64,000 bases of DNA from Arenicola marina. Its lineage: Eukaryota > Annelida > Polychaeta > Arenicolidae. The notes beneath the pieces were generated by a model that had not been told where the DNA came from, searched no databases, and worked only from the letters and a program-made list of their open reading frames with translations. The stretch lies in NCBI GenBank assembly GCA_964019135.1, contig OZ025256.1, positions 15,631,911 through 15,695,910 on the forward strand, in the 5' to 3' direction. This document shows positions 12,801-21,932 of this stretch, one piece after another. Numbering within the stretch: the stretch's first letter is position 1; each line of letters begins with the position of its first letter. A program made the translations under genes and the position numbers.

Positions 12801-14015
12801 ATCGACCACTACCCCCTGACCATTACATTCAACCTTGGTACCTTCATCAAATGATGCCATAGACTTTGCCAACCTGACCTAGATTTTGAACCAATCAGTG
12901 AGCAGTTGGATGACCTTTACATTTGCGCTACTGACAAGAGAACGATAAAAACAACATCATCTGCTCTATTAAATAACATGGCAGGTAATGTATTGTGAGG
13001 ATAGGAATCAAACTGCAGATCTGATAAACGATTTTGCAGACAGGCCCCAGTTCATAGGTAAAGAATATGCATAGATTTTTTTCGTCCTCAACTTTTAGAG
13101 TAAACAAATAATTCCCAAAGTTGGATATCCAGAGAGTTTCCGTTTTGACTATAGTGCCAGTAGTGGAGTACATTGATGGGTAGACGCTGCATATTTATTC
13201 TGTTTTTATGACCTGTAACTTGAGCCGGAGGCACTAGTCCATGATTTCTAATTTTAGGTCTGGTGAATGGCATGGCTCTCTCCCTTGCTCTGTTTACGGG
13301 CGTGGTCAGAGAGTTCCGGTCAGAGAGGCATGTAACTTGTAAGCTTACCAGGGTAAGCTGTTCAAAATTTTGACTTTTTATTAAAGTCAGTCATAAATGC
13401 TGTAGACTTATATTTCGGCCTATATTTTCCGCGAATTTGCCGCGATCGCTCTAAAAATCACTGATGGGACAAAGCAACCGTGTGCAATTTTAATGATACC
13501 AAACTTACGTGTGTACTGCTAGGTTATCTTTTTTTAAGACACAAACAATATTTCTCCAAGCTGACACTCAATTGGCAGCAGACACTTTGTCGCAAATAGA
13601 CTAAATCACAGACAATGAAATGCTCTATAGTTGCCATGGCACGCATGGCTGGTGCAAATATAGCTCAGAGCACGTTCGGCGCTAGCCCTGGCAACTACGT
13701 CATTTTATGACGTGTGCTTTAGTATGTTTACGAAACTGCGTTTCGTGCCAATAGAGTGTCAGCACGGAAAAATATTGTTTGTGTCTTAAAAAAGGATAAC
13801 CTTGCAGTACGCACGTAAGTTTGGTATCATTAAAATTGCACAGGGTTGCTTTGTCAGGTCAGTGTTTTTTAGAGCGATCGCGCCAAATTCGCGGAAAATA
13901 TGGGCCGAAAGGTGAGTCTACGGCATTTATGACTGACTTTAGACCCTCCAAGTCCAAGCTTACCTGTCACAATGTAAAAGTGCCACCAGAGAGCTATTAA
14001 TTTGAGAACGTCCAT
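3746..14015 (-). CDS. ADAM17: ADAM17-like (TACE family) metalloprotease, 5' part of gene
   Basis: Membrane-anchored sheddase that releases ectodomains of cell-surface proteins. Exons in transcript order, high to low coordinate: 13964-14015, 10508-10631, 10177-10310, 9611-9705, 9238-9323, 8808-8887, 8317-8468, 7350-7433, 6803-6895, then either 4827-4965 or 3746-3887. All junctions are GT-AG and the phases join without a break for about 346 codons. In order I see a signal peptide, a prodomain ([23 protein letters not shown]), a cysteine-switch motif NFCGYVKE near residue 168, a furin site RVKR near 197-200, and the start of the catalytic domain ([37 protein letters not shown]). Prodomain and CGY motif fit ADAM17 better than ADAM10, although [10 protein letters not shown] also recalls ADAM10. 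The HExxHxxGxxH zinc site, disintegrin region, transmembrane segment and tail are not in the window. It is head-to-head with SPAG1. Confidence 0.88.
4827..4965 (-). CDS. ADAM17: ADAM17-like exon 10a, first of two alternative exons
   Basis: 139 nt, phase 0 at the start and phase 1 at the end, flanked by a caacag acceptor and a gtgatg donor. It encodes [17 protein letters not shown], then [14 protein letters not shown] and VGGICSP. The family equivalent is the CLAHLFT...GTLGLAYVGSPR segment just before the zinc-binding helix; in TACE structures the GTLGL strand is the edge strand that pairs with bound substrate or inhibitor. The exon is homologous to 3746-3887 and cannot be joined to it without a frameshift. 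Confidence 0.85.
5043..5138. mobile_element. Small inverted-repeat element (MITE-like)
   Basis: Starts TACCGTATTTCTCGGTGTAT and ends with the near reverse complement (GCGACTTATATGCCAGAAAT then TACGGTA), giving inverted ends of about 28 bp around a short T-rich core. Related fragments with CTTATAC-CCAGAAATTA lie at about 11310-11340 and 11811-11925. Confidence 0.65.
7421..7530 (-). repeat. Two-copy repeat spanning the acceptor of ADAM17-like exon 8
   Basis: Period 57 nt. On the minus strand both copies carry a pyrimidine tract, an ag acceptor and the exon start CTGGGNCTGATNGACC. Exon 8 can begin at 7433 (family-like [11 protein letters not shown]) or at 7490. The upstream choice adds 19 residues in frame with no stop ([19 protein letters not shown]). 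Confidence 0.75.
7653..8028. repeat. Exact tandem duplication, 188 bp x 2
   Basis: Copies 7653-7840 and 7841-8028 are identical apart from the last base. Each contains a B-box-like GGGGCTCGAACC and ends at the tail side of the SINE at 8029, so this is probably a SINE-derived segment duplicated very recently. It lies in the intron between ADAM17-like exons 7 and 8. Confidence 0.85.
8029..8253 (-). mobile_element. tRNA-derived SINE (family A), copy 1
   Basis: On the minus strand: a degenerate A box (ATAGCTAAGTGA), then a B box GGTTCGAGCCCCG, then a body including CAAAGAGTAGGGGGTTACCC. The same body and head recur at 25944, 39432, 43165, 47590 and 51525. Confidence 0.75.
8317..8468 (-). CDS. 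ADAM17: ADAM17-like exon 7: furin site and start of catalytic domain
   Basis: This exon joins the phase-1 end of the 8808-8887 exon and ends in phase 0. It encodes [14 protein letters not shown], an R-x-K-R proprotein convertase site at the pro/catalytic boundary, followed by [18 protein letters not shown], which matches the first strand and helix of the ADAM17 catalytic domain. The protein would therefore be activated in the secretory pathway in the usual way. Confidence 0.87.
10632..13963. other. ADAM17-like intron 1
   Basis: 3.3 kb without recognised coding sequence. It holds a two-copy 34-nt repeat at about 11455-11525, fragments related to the small inverted-repeat element (about 11310-11340 and 11811-11925), and the long palindrome 13382-13942 directly beside exon 1. 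Confidence 0.6.
13382..13942. repeat. Long palindrome / foldback element
   Basis: Left arm about 13382-13578 and right arm about 13745-13942 are reverse complements over roughly 200 nt with scattered differences; shared blocks include TTTTAATGATACCAAACTTA and AGAGCGATCG. The central 165 nt is also partly self-complementary (TAGTTGCCA on both sides), so almost 560 bp could form one hairpin. It lies in ADAM17-like intron 1, 21 bp from the exon 1 donor. Confidence 0.85.
13964..14015 (-). CDS. ADAM17: ADAM17-like exon 1: start codon and signal peptide
   Basis: ATG at 14015-14013 begins [18 protein letters not shown], a short basic or polar start followed by a hydrophobic stretch, as expected of a cleaved signal peptide. 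The donor (cag|gtaagc) at 13963 leaves phase 1, which the acceptor of the 10631 exon completes to Ala. The reading then continues [13 protein letters not shown], typical of the ADAM10/17 mature N-terminus of the prodomain. The 5' UTR and promoter must lie just above 14015. Confidence 0.82.
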
Positions 14016-14260
14016 GATCTACTTGTTCAGCAGTGGATAATGATGATCTCATTCATCAACGAAATCCTGTTTCCTTGTCTCACCACCTAAGTTTCCGACT
14101 GTTTCCTGTTTATAAGTTTTCCGCAAAAAAGTTTATAACCACCGGTCAAACCGGAAGTTTTCAACATGACGTAATGCTGCGGGCTTAAAATAATAAAAAA
14201 TATCTCGGACTCTTTACAAATTAAAATTACGATCAAACTGTCAAGTAAAAAATTCAGTAT
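14016..14260. promoter_or_regulatory. Candidate promoter region upstream of the ADAM17-like start
   Basis: Directly upstream of the ADAM17-like ATG. It contains an ETS-like ACCGGAAGTT around 14150 and a CRE-like TGACGTAA near 14167. SPAG1 lies divergently, so this could serve both genes. No TATA box placement is convincing. Confidence 0.25.
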
Positions 14261-14871
14261 GGATGTTAATTTAATTCTTTACATACATAACTTTGTTACT
14301 AAACAATGAAATTGACCTCGTTTTAAGTTGACAAACTGAGCAGTATTTACTGCGGATGGTAGGGAAATGAACTCTTTGACATAACCTGACCCTGTTTCCG
14401 ACTGCATGCTGTTCGGTTGTGTTCAGCATCGTAACCTGGACTTCACGAACAGTCAAAAACAATCATAAAACTACTCGTATCAGTGCGTTTGTGATTGGAC
14501 GTTTCACATTTGTGCATGTGTAAGGACGTAGGATAGATTAATAAGTTGTTGTTGGTCACTATCGCAGGTAAATGGCTGTTTCATTTTAAAGTTCCGTAGG
14601 CAAACTGTGCCCCAGCGATGTAAAATCGAAACTGTCATTGTGTCAAATCAGAAATCAGAGCACAACTTTACAACTGACACAAGGCCACACGGGCAGGCTA
14701 AGTTGTGACTTGTCGATACTAGATTACCTTGCGATTCACTGTCTTGGTGTCGATAACTAACGTTTATAGCTTTCACATCAAAACCGACACCGGTACTTCA
14801 TGTACTTAGGCCAGTTTGGGTGAGTGTGTTGATTAGGGAAGTTGATAGAAGGAAAATATTTGTCCCTGGCA

Positions 14872-15985
14872 GCCGTTACGATAAGGGGCTAAGTTCTTAC
14901 CCGTCTGGCCGTGCAACTGCACCGCCAGATGCCTGCACTGCCAGACGGATGTGTGTGCATGGACTGGGTGATGGCCCAATAACAAATGGCTGCTTCCCCA
15001 CCCACCACCCACCGACGCCTGCATGGCCAGACGGGTGTGTGGGACCAGGCGATGCGTCTAGACGGCACCGGCCCAATAACAAATAATAACAAATGGCTGC
15101 TCCACTCATCGACGCCTGCACGGTCAGTATGGCTGTTGATGTGGTTTTGGCATTAGATGCATGTATGACTGCATGTGTATTGCTGCCAGCCGGAAGAAAT
15201 AATACATGTAAAATAGTTTTCACTTCTTTTTTTATTTACACACATTTATATACATTGGTATCAACTATTAGTGGCTGCAGCATAAGCCAAACCACATCTT
15301 CTTCCTCGGGACCAACGTTAACCCGGCACACTTCAAATGATACCATTCCAGGCACCGGTCACAGGCGACACTGGTTTGCCCGTTCTGTATAGGCAGATGG
15401 CAGCCCTTGCACATCCATGTCGCGACCTGCTTCTTTACCTGCAACAGTTCTCCCACACACTTCCACCCATCCCTGGTGAAGTGTTCCCGGACCTCTGCGA
15501 CGTATACTGTCTCACCCAACAGCTGGTTAGGTAGAGCTGCTGGCACCATATCTACATCCTCTTCGCCTAAGATGATGCCGTCCATGGCCGCCAATGCGCT
15601 GGTCTGGCCCACTAGCCATGGCAGAATGTGAAAGCCAGGATGCCTGCTGCGTACCTCAGTCTCAGCAACGTCCAAACAATCATTGTCTTCGCATTGTCAT
15701 TCAGTAGAGCTCATGCCAAAGATCACTTCCCCCAATGCCAAATACTCTTCATTCAGTTTCGTACTGACTAGACTATAAGCAGTTTTGTACCTCCCCTCCC
15801 CACTGCCTCTCTCTGATCCAGCAAACTTTTCCCTTCTCCATCCCCACCCCACCCTCCTTCAGCCAGTGGTTCAATAAAAACCACAAGCATTCTCATTGGC
15901 CTAGAGCGCTCCACCCCCCCACCCCCTCCCCACCCGTCTGGCTGTGCAGGTAAGATTTTAGCCCCTGTTGGCCGTTACTGTAATA
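14872..15985. mobile_element. Possible DNA transposon relic with PHD ORF
   Basis: Near the left end is ..AGGGGCTAAGTTCTTACC.. and near the right end the reverse complement of ..AGGGGCTAAAATCTTACC... Copies of CCGTCTGG/CCAGACGG occur at both ends and inside. Between them lies the minus-strand PHD-like ORF. Inverted ends and cargo suggest a non-autonomous element; no transposase was seen. Confidence 0.35.
15268..15696 (-). CDS. PHD-finger-like ORF, partial or TE-associated
   Basis: Open on the minus strand from a stop at 15697-15699 to a TAA at 15268-15270, about 142 codons, with no ATG near its start, so it is either a downstream exon or a relic. The C-terminal part reads CKGCHLPIQNG, CDRCLEWYHLKC, then KKMWFGLCCSH. 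C-x2-C, C-x2-C and WYHxxC are the core of a PHD zinc finger. The last cysteine pair (CC) is not spaced canonically, so metal binding is uncertain. It lies between the divergent ADAM17-like and SPAG1 genes and between partly inverted sequences near 14872 and 15980, so it may belong to a DNA transposon rather than a host gene. Confidence 0.45.
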   Translation of the reverse strand, partial: QCEDNDCLDVAETEVRSRHPGFHILPWLVGQTSALAAMDGIILGEEDVDMVPAALPNQLLGETVYVAEVREHFTRDGWKCVGELLQVKKQVATWMCKGCHLPIQNGQTSVACDRCLEWYHLKCAGLTLVPRKKMWFGLCCSH

Positions 15986-15999
15986 CTGTAACATAACAT

Positions 16000-17990
16000 G
16001 TTGTTCCCAACAGTCCTATAGTCGGCACGGAAGCTATTTGCTGCCTCGTTTTCTAATTTGACATGATATGTTTCATTGACAAGCCTAAAATCGGTTTATA
16101 TTTGTCAACTTGAACCAAAGACCCAATAGAATTTGGCGTACTCACAGTCCTGTTGTCAAAAGCATAATTCACATTATGCCAACATTATAAGTTTCATGCA
16201 AACGAAGCAGACAAGTTTCGCTATGGCCGTCGCTCTGTTTACCTTATCATCTGTCATGTCTGTGGGCGATAGTATTGCTGGTATTTTGGGCAGGGGGGTT
16301 AGCTTGTGTCAATGTCAAGCCATAACTTGAATCAAGCTTACATGCATTTATAGGTCCTCTCATATGTATGTACATTGAAGCTACAAACTCCACTTCCTTT
16401 TGCATTGCTTTTGCTTTGAGACGCTAAAATTAATTAGTATAGAAACTTTGCATGGGCACATAATGCTCTCTCCCCTTTTCTAGTGCCTGATATTAGACTT
16501 CCGTAGGCTTACTTCTTTTAACCAATGAAAACGCAGTAACATGACCTTCACCTTATGACATCATAAAAAGGTGGCTGTCAACACACTTTTGTCTGCTATA
16601 CTTTATGCTGGATACTATCGTATTGTGCTGTTATTAAACAAGATACACTTTGAAGTAAGTTAAAATCACAAGGGTCTCGTGTTATGGAGCAAATAAATAT
16701 ATAAATTGTGGCTGCAAATGGTGCTCACGGACAAAAATATTAAGAAAGCGCGGCGGCAAATATTAAATGCGCCGACTATAGTACAGTAACATATTTTTTT
16801 CTGGCTTTTACTGAGTCAGTTAGCATTTCTGTATTTGTATTATATTTTTATATTATTGTATTAAGCTAATGATCAGGATATGGTCAGATTTATTTACAGG
16901 TATAGTAAGTTGAAAAGTACAGAAGGGAGGGTGGCAACTGCAGATACAATGTATTGTATATTGGTAGTTGCAGTTCCCCCCTTCCTCGTTGATCCGGCCT
17001 TCCCTCTACTAATACAGATTTATTATACCTGCAGATATATTTAACTTATAAAAGAATGAGCTTATTATATAGAAAACAGTTCTTAAATGAGTCAGTCAAT
17101 AGTTGTACGTAACCAATTCATCAACATCTACTCAGACAAAGATTAAGATTTTTACATGTCCCCTCTGAAACTTATAATTACTGTAAATTGCCTATTTGAA
17201 GCTGCATACATATTGGAAGCAGTACCCCAACTTTGGCCTCAAAACGGGGTTGGTCTTATCAGGTGTCACACCAGTGGCTGGATCTCCTGGCCCCTACCAA
17301 GCCGATTATTTATACAAGCAGTCGCGACTACTAGTCACATTCACCTCTCCCTCTCCGATCGCTGTTCTTACCAAGTGTCACACCAGTGGCTGGCTATCCT
17401 GGCTTTTACTGCATGTTTATGAATCGCTGTCGTACCTACCCGGTATCAAGTTTCCGTCCAGTACAATTAACTTATTGCCTTTGGTGTGAGGCCAGATGCA
17501 GCCATATCAATTTACACCACCTGAAACCTGGCCTCTGATCATTGGTCTACAATAGGTGTTGGCAGAGTCGCGTGGCAGTAGTAATAAATAACACAACCAT
17601 AAGTAGCTCATTGTCAGTCTTGATTGCACAGTTACACAATGCCTGGGAAAAGAGCATTTTATGACGCAGCTTATAAGTCTCCCGATTTGTTGACTTGTAT
17701 GACATTATGATGCAATACATTATTTTGGCAACACCAGTAATTTTCATTTTACCCCCCCCCCCCAATTGTCTCATCACACTCACTTGAAATCAGCAAAAGG
17801 CCCTATTTAAACTTGCGACTCAAACCCAGAAAGTGGAACCTTAAACTTCCTAATATTAGTCCATCTGGGACTTTAATGATCTATATGTGTTCATTGCATG
17901 GAGAGGGACCTGGGTAATAAGACATATCTTATGCGTTAGCTACTTTCGTCCACATAAACTTATTATTTAACAATATTGTTTTATTTTTAT
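16000..17990. other. Spacer upstream of SPAG1
   Basis: About 2 kb with no convincing exon. Short ORFs (16133-16330, 17156-17489) match nothing. A near-inverted pair around 16900-17010 (gggagggtggcaactgcag against gttgcagttcccccc) could form a short hairpin. The non-coding first exon of SPAG1 may be hidden here. Confidence 0.4.
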
Positions 17991-17992
17991 AT

Positions 17993-18016
17993 AGGAGGGA
18001 CCACCCTATTTCTACC
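17993..18016 (+). promoter_or_regulatory. SPAG1: SPAG1 5' UTR splice acceptor and start context
   Basis: A pyrimidine/T-rich tract ends in tatag at 17990-17994, giving an acceptor 22 nt before the ATG at 18017. The start context is ctaccATGg. The first exon is therefore probably non-coding and lies upstream, between the ADAM17-like start (14015) and here. I could not place it. Confidence 0.55.
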
Positions 18017-21000
18017 ATGGATATTTTCAAGCATGAACGCACAAAGTATGATGTTCCATTAGATCACTTAGACTATGGATACATTGAAAAGTGTGAAGAC
18101 GCATCTGAATTAGAGAAAATAGTTAAAATCTTAAGGTAAGAGAGAAGTGTCTGCTGCATTGATATGTCTTTGATATTGACATATTTTCAACACATTTTCT
18201 TTAATAATTAAAGAGTGCTCCTCTCAAACCACTTATCTAAGACCTGATATAAGCTGCATTATCTAATGGAATATGTCATTCTGTTATTTATAGTTTTAGG
18301 GTTAATGTGTAAGAAGATCTCTCAATGCTACAACCCTCTTGTGGGACAGACTGTTGAGGTTATTTAATTCAGGTGTTTTTATGTGTAATTGTTGCATTCC
18401 ATCTCTGAAAAAAAGAATGGTTTCAACGAGGAGTAATTGCACAGGGATGTGGTATCTGGTGTTTACTTAGTTATTGGTACTTAGATTTGCAACGATTGAA
18501 TTGTCTAAATGGTTTGAGTTTGAAGAAGCCAATAAGATTGTTATCTGGATTGATAACTGGGTCAAATGGATATCTGTGATGCTGAATTTTTGTCTAATAT
18601 AGGATAGCCAACTATAAGGTCTCACTGATAACAATCTGATCTGAGGCCTTTGCCTACAAGTTATACGCTGGAGTGCTTTTCACCATTTCTGTGTTTCATG
18701 GTGGCCTAATTGTCCAGCTTGTTTTCTTTCTGCACGCAGAAGTGGTCGTGAGGGACGTTTTCCAGATTTGGAAGATGCTGCTGAAAGGAAATTGGAGCAA
18801 GTCAATCCTAATAGGTTTGTAAGCAGTCAAGTTATGATAGAAAATGTCGAAACCTCATGCTCACTGCAGTTAAGGTCAATGATGACGGGAGGGGGATGAC
18901 TGGTAAAGAGGCAAATACCCACTAATATAAGACAAACTACTGGACTGTGGATTGGAGATGGATTGGTTCTTGTATCGTACCACATCTACTGGTGGGAAAT
19001 ATAGGGAAGTCTTTTAGATACAAAGGCCGAAAGCACACTCACACAGTACCTTTCGTGTTATAATCCTTCTGAAATGTACATCTATACTAATTACTTGTGC
19101 ATGTATCACCAGTCACCACTACCAATCACATATCATTGTCCGGAGAGGCCTCGTGGCTCAGTTTGGCATTTATGTGCTCACAGTGCGGTGTTGTATCCAG
19201 GGCGCGGGATTGCGGGAATCCCGCGTCCTAGAAGGCTGTGGCGCAAACTTAGGAGTCGAACGCGACAGCATTCCCGCAAGTTTGCATTGTACTGGCTCAC
19301 ATCTGAGCGCAGGCCGCGGGCCTGGACTTTTCTATCAGAAGCAACTTACCGGTAGTGGTATCAGAGATTAGACCTATGTAAGGTAGAGATAGCCAACTCT
19401 GCCGTATTTGGCTGTGCACATCCACCCGTGAAACAACTGTGGAAAAAGTGTAGTAGAAGATACTAACAATAATGGTACGTTATATTTGATAAGGGTAGTA
19501 AAGTCATTTGGCGTAGTTTAATGGCGAGGGTAAAAACTACTTGGACTCGAGTAGCCCGCACAATTTTCCGACCTGGCGCGCGTTCGATGTCTGTGTGCTT
19601 TGAAATATTTCTAAGTACAACACTGCAGTGCCCTGAAACATCGACATTGCATTGCCAATGCCTTCATGTTTACAGAAGTAACATCCATCCTACAACTAGC
19701 CTGGTGCATAGTTGTGACAAAAGAGCCGCAGTTTTGATAACCATGATGGCTATGAATCTGCTCGTGGTATGTTGCAATTACAATACAATGACTTGTTACA
19801 ATTCAACTTGACTCTTTTTTTTCTTGGCAACAGTAAAGCACTCCACAAAGATACTCCTGTGAAGTCCTCGAAAGATTTAGGACCAGTTGAATGGAAGGAG
19901 CTGTCAGAAGATTTGAAGGTAAGATCATGTCTAAAATTACTTGTTAAAGCCTCAGTTTCATTCGCTGGACAGATCTTTCCTAAAGCGACTTCATGTATTT
20001 AAATTAGTGTCAGTGTGTTGTTACCTAGGAACAAACGGGAAAATTGCGAGAGACTTCTCTTCTTCTTACATATATCAAGAACAGAAGTGACTTATTTAAT
20101 AAAGCCAAACAAGGATTGGTGGACGCTGGTAAGGTACCCTACCACACATGATCTAAGTTCCTCAAATCAATGGACCTCTTGACCCAGCGTAAGGCATGTA
20201 TTCACAAAGCTGGACCGAACATTAAATGTAGCCTTTTTCCCAGAGGTTTCTATGGTGGTTCTATACAGTTGTATGCTCCCAAACTGGGGCGGGGTGCTTC
20301 GTAAGCTCAGTTGGTAAGCAGACTAAGGAGCCGCCCGACGCCTGTTTCATACATTCCATTTCATTATCTCTGCAGTTTGATGGACTCGATGGAAGTACGA
20401 CATCGTTTCATTTCAGAACTGGAGCTCGGAGATCCAGGACATTGAGAAGAAGTTGTCCCTTGCGGAGAATGGGCACATCCCGAAGGATGTGACCGGCCAG
20501 GACGGAGATTTGCCCCCCGTACGGGGTGGGGATGCTCGTATATCCACCACAATGGTAGGCACCCACACCCCCTCCCCATGGACAGACACTTACCGTATAG
20601 TGAATACTTGTACATGGTGACGCGGCAACGTTTAGTACATGATAAGAAAGGGAGGTGACCAACCTCACCATAACATTCAATATCATTTATTTGAGCAACA
20701 AGAACCAAGACAAACATTAAAGGCGAAACATGGCAACGTAGACAATTCTCGCTCTGGAGACTCACATTAAGACCACAAAGGCCCCTAGCAGAGAAGCCAA
20801 CAAAAGGAAAAAAGGGGTGAAACCAAAATCATTGCGTCATCACAAAGATACAAAGGGACAAGTTAGGGAACAACTTAAATGTATGTCAATGCGAGAGTTA
20901 GAATTAGATGACAGATCTAGCTCTTACCGAGGAATAAACAAAGGAGGAGGACCTCTAATATTCTAATTAATTTATCATCTTAAAGTATCACATAACTATT

Positions 21001-21932
21001 TCTATAGTTGTCTAACGTTAAACCTGTTGCGTCTGACACTGATTGTCTACACCTAATCTCATCTCATTGTGCCAGCATTGTTCTTGGCCCAGGTTGGCAT
21101 AAATCCAAACAAATTTGCCCTTTAGACTTTCATCCTTCCTTGTTATAGGGACCATCAGCAGAAAGATTTTTTTTTTCAGAAATCTCCAGGGACTGATCCA
21201 GTTAAGGCAAAGAAAACCGGCGGAAAAAAGTCCGGCAAGCGAGTGAAGCCTCGAGATTACAAAGAGTGGGACAAGTATGTTTGTTACTTACATGTTTACA
21301 AATGCATTGGTTTCCAGGAGTTACTGCCAATTCAATGCTTACGTTAAGATGTACACATCCACTGATGTCAGAAAATGTAATGACGCGGACCATGTATGCC
21401 CAGTAACCTCGCCATCTAGCTCTTGGGCGTTGTTTCACACGTCGTTCATCTCTTCTCAGATGCAGGGGGGGGGGGGATACCCCTCTGAATCGCGAATCCC
21501 CAAGAATTAGGGAGAATACTATCGAATCTCCAAGATGAGGACTGTTCAAGACTGGGCGCGAAAAAAACCCACCTTAAATGTAATATCGCGAATATCGAGG
21601 AATTCGCAGACTGCTATAAGGGATCGGGGTAAATATGGAAAGGGTCTTCACGTTGAACCAGGAATTGTGCGCATAACCATGGAAAGGGTCTTCACGTTGA
21701 ACCAGGAATTGTGCGGATAACCATCCCCCAAAAATGCGAACAGCTCATCTCAAATTCCTCACACGAACTCAGTCATATGTATTGCAATGCTAAGATTTAT
21801 GTTGCAGAGTGGATATCGAAGCAGAGTTACAGAAACTTGACGGAGAGACTGAGGGGAAGAATGTGTCTGCACCAAGGAATGTCCTCAGGAAACCCGTCCA
21901 ACCCGAGATCTCCCGTGTCGTCGACGCCAGCG
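18017..21932 (+). CDS. SPAG1: SPAG1 exons 1-6: N-terminal region
   Basis: Residues 1 to about 213. Recognisable blocks are YIEKCEDASELEKIVKILRS, SGREGRFPDLEDAAERKL, KALHKDTP, VEWKELSEDLK, NWSSEIQDIEKK, LPPVRG, and the basic segment KPRDYKEWDK. Each aligns to the human protein in order. The Lys-rich stretch in exon 5 (KAKKTGGKKSGKR) corresponds to the basic run before the RDYAEWDKFDVEKE motif. Introns in this part (18136-18739, 18815-19833, 19919-20416, 20555-21179, 21275-21807) show no other gene that I recognise. Confidence 0.93.

Noticed and set aside
20029..20128. Extra SPAG1 exon between exons 3 and 4 (EQTGKLRETSLLLTY...)
   Set aside because: It is open and has ag/gt edges, but its 100 nt would break the frame, and exon 3 joins exon 4 directly in phase 0 with good match to the family. 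At most it is a poison exon.
20278..20340. Another tRNA-like head (AAGCTCAGTTGGTAAGC)
   Set aside because: Only the A-box part is recognisable; no B box at the right distance and no body shared with SINE A.
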